5,803 nt of DNA from NCBI GenBank assembly GCA_030589835.1, contig JAUUZS010000304.1, forward strand, positions 1-5,803. Reading direction: 5' to 3'. The position numbers were made by a program, and so were the translations under genes. This document shows positions 4,971-5,803 of the stretch, piece after piece (the stretch's first letter is position 1; each line of letters starts with the position of its first letter). Origin of the DNA: Cyclobacteriaceae bacterium. GTDB taxonomy: Bacteria > Bacteroidota > Bacteroidia > Cytophagales > Cyclobacteriaceae. The notes beneath the pieces were generated by a model, which saw nothing but the letters and a program-made list of their open reading frames with translations, ran no database searches and was not told the origin of the DNA.

Positions 4971-5803
4971 ATGAACAGATTAGCCAAACCCATCACCCAG
5001 CTCAAGTCAGCCTACGAAGTTGTCGTTATCGGCTCCGGTTACGGAGGCAGCATCGCCGCATCCCGAATGTCCCGAATCAACAAAAAAGTTTGCTTGCTAG
5101 AAAAAGGAAAGGAATTTTTACCGGGAGAATTTCCATCGAACCTCCTCGAGGCAGGAAAAGAAATGCAGGTTCAGAAAGGTAAATCCCACCTCGGCAAAGC
5201 CAATGGCCTATACGAATTTGTGGTCGGAGACGATATAAGTGTTTTTAAGGGCTGCGGACTTGGAGGTACATCGCTTGTAAATGCCAATGTATCTATTGAA
5301 GCCGAAGAACGCATATTTAATGATTCCATTTGGCCAGCAGCTTTGCGGAATAACATGGATACGCTGAAAGAAGGGATAGAAAGGGCCTGGGATATGCTAA
5401 AGCCAAATCCTTACCCGGAAAACAAAAAGGGCTACCCCGTACTTGCCAAAACTGAAGGTATGCGTAAATCTGCCAAAGCAATAAAGGAAGATTTTCGCTT
5501 GCTGGACCTTAATGTGACGTTCGAGGACAAGGTTAATCATGTAGGAGTTGAACAATCGAAATGCAATAATTGTGGCGATTGTGTCACGGGGTGCAATCAT
5601 TCAGCAAAAAATACTACCGCCATGAATTACCTACCTGATGCTGTAAATCATGGGGCTGAAATATTTACTGAGGTAGGTGTGCGTTATGTGGAGCGCGTCA
5701 ATGACAGCTGGCACATCTATTTTGACCTTTATAATACGGGAAGAGAAAAGTTTGATGCGCCACCGATGTTCGTCAAAGCAGAAAATGTATTTCTGTCCGC
5801 TGG
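4971..5803 (+). CDS. GMC-family FAD-dependent oxidoreductase, N-terminal part (cut by window end)
   Basis: 277 complete codons are visible before the edge cuts the gene; GMC proteins usually exceed 500 residues, so the substrate half with the catalytic His is not seen. The Rossmann fingerprint VIGSGYGGS (19-27) has G21, G23 and G26, followed by CLLEKG with E44 placed to bind the FAD ribose. GCGLGGTSLVNAN (94-106) is the second FAD motif, closest in form to cholesterol oxidase-like GMC enzymes. Residues 198-208 carry Cys198-x2-Cys201-x2-Cys204-x3-Cys208, then AKNTTAMNYLPDA, as in GMC relatives with a cysteine cluster. The family oxidises alcohols to ketones or aldehydes with FAD; here a sterol-like, long-chain or hydroxylated lipid is the best guess. 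There is no signal peptide. The ATG follows the patatin stop after a 46-nt A/T-rich gap with no terminator or promoter seen, so it is probably the same transcript. Confidence 0.92.
   Translation, partial: MNRLAKPITQLKSAYEVVVIGSGYGGSIAASRMSRINKKVCLLEKGKEFLPGEFPSNLLEAGKEMQVQKGKSHLGKANGLYEFVVGDDISVFKGCGLGGTSLVNANVSIEAEERIFNDSIWPAALRNNMDTLKEGIERAWDMLKPNPYPENKKGYPVLAKTEGMRKSAKAIKEDFRLLDLNVTFEDKVNHVGVEQSKCNNCGDCVTGCNHSAKNTTAMNYLPDAVNHGAEIFTEVGVRYVERVNDSWHIYFDLYNTGREKFDAPPMFVKAENVFLSA

Noticed and set aside
5171..5600. Two minus-strand frames opposite the GMC gene
   Set aside because: The plus strand here encodes unmistakable FAD and cysteine motifs, and the minus translations show no family features.
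1..5803. CRISPR array, tRNA, rRNA, insertion sequence or phage genes
   Set aside because: No regular repeats, tRNA-like cloverleaf, transposase motifs or terminal inverted repeats were seen.

Overview
The window holds one tightly packed, rightward-reading gene cluster that fills almost everything from position 249 to the right edge. Base composition is moderately AT-rich. No start codon has a clear Shine-Dalgarno sequence, and upstream stretches are A-rich. The one good promoter-like motif, TATATTTG at 222-229, fits the TAnnTTTG element of Bacteroidota. Together these suggest a member of the Bacteroidota, but this is inference; no taxonomic marker gene is present.

Layout: positions 1-248 hold a possible divergent gene fragment running off the left edge (weak) and an AT-rich leader with the promoter-like motif and a short direct repeat. 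Then come (1) an alpha/beta hydrolase with a cysteine at the nucleophile elbow, 249-1343; (2) an acetoacetate-decarboxylase-like protein, 1346-2230; (3-5) three small four-helix membrane proteins, 2227-2709, 2702-3076 and 3073-3489; (6) a patatin-like phospholipase with an extra C-terminal domain, 3479-4924; and (7) the N-terminal half of an FAD-dependent GMC oxidoreductase, 4971 to the edge, cut by the window end. Junctions are 2 nt, then overlaps of 4, 8, 4 and 11 nt, then a 46 nt gap, so genes 1-6 look like a single translationally coupled transcript, with gene 7 probably included.

How they may work together: GMC oxidoreductases oxidise alcohols, patatins release acyl chains from lipids, the ADC-like fold handles keto acids through a Schiff-base lysine, and the Cys-type alpha/beta hydrolase resembles the hydrolase module that in other bacteria is fused to 'cholesterol oxidase-like' GMC proteins. 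The patatin C-terminal domain also resembles, from memory, a domain found in those fusions. I therefore read the cluster as an unassigned lipid or hydroxylated-lipid (sterol-like, hydroxy-fatty or wax-like) oxidation and remodelling pathway anchored to a membrane by three uncharacterised small proteins. The substrate cannot be deduced from the sequence.
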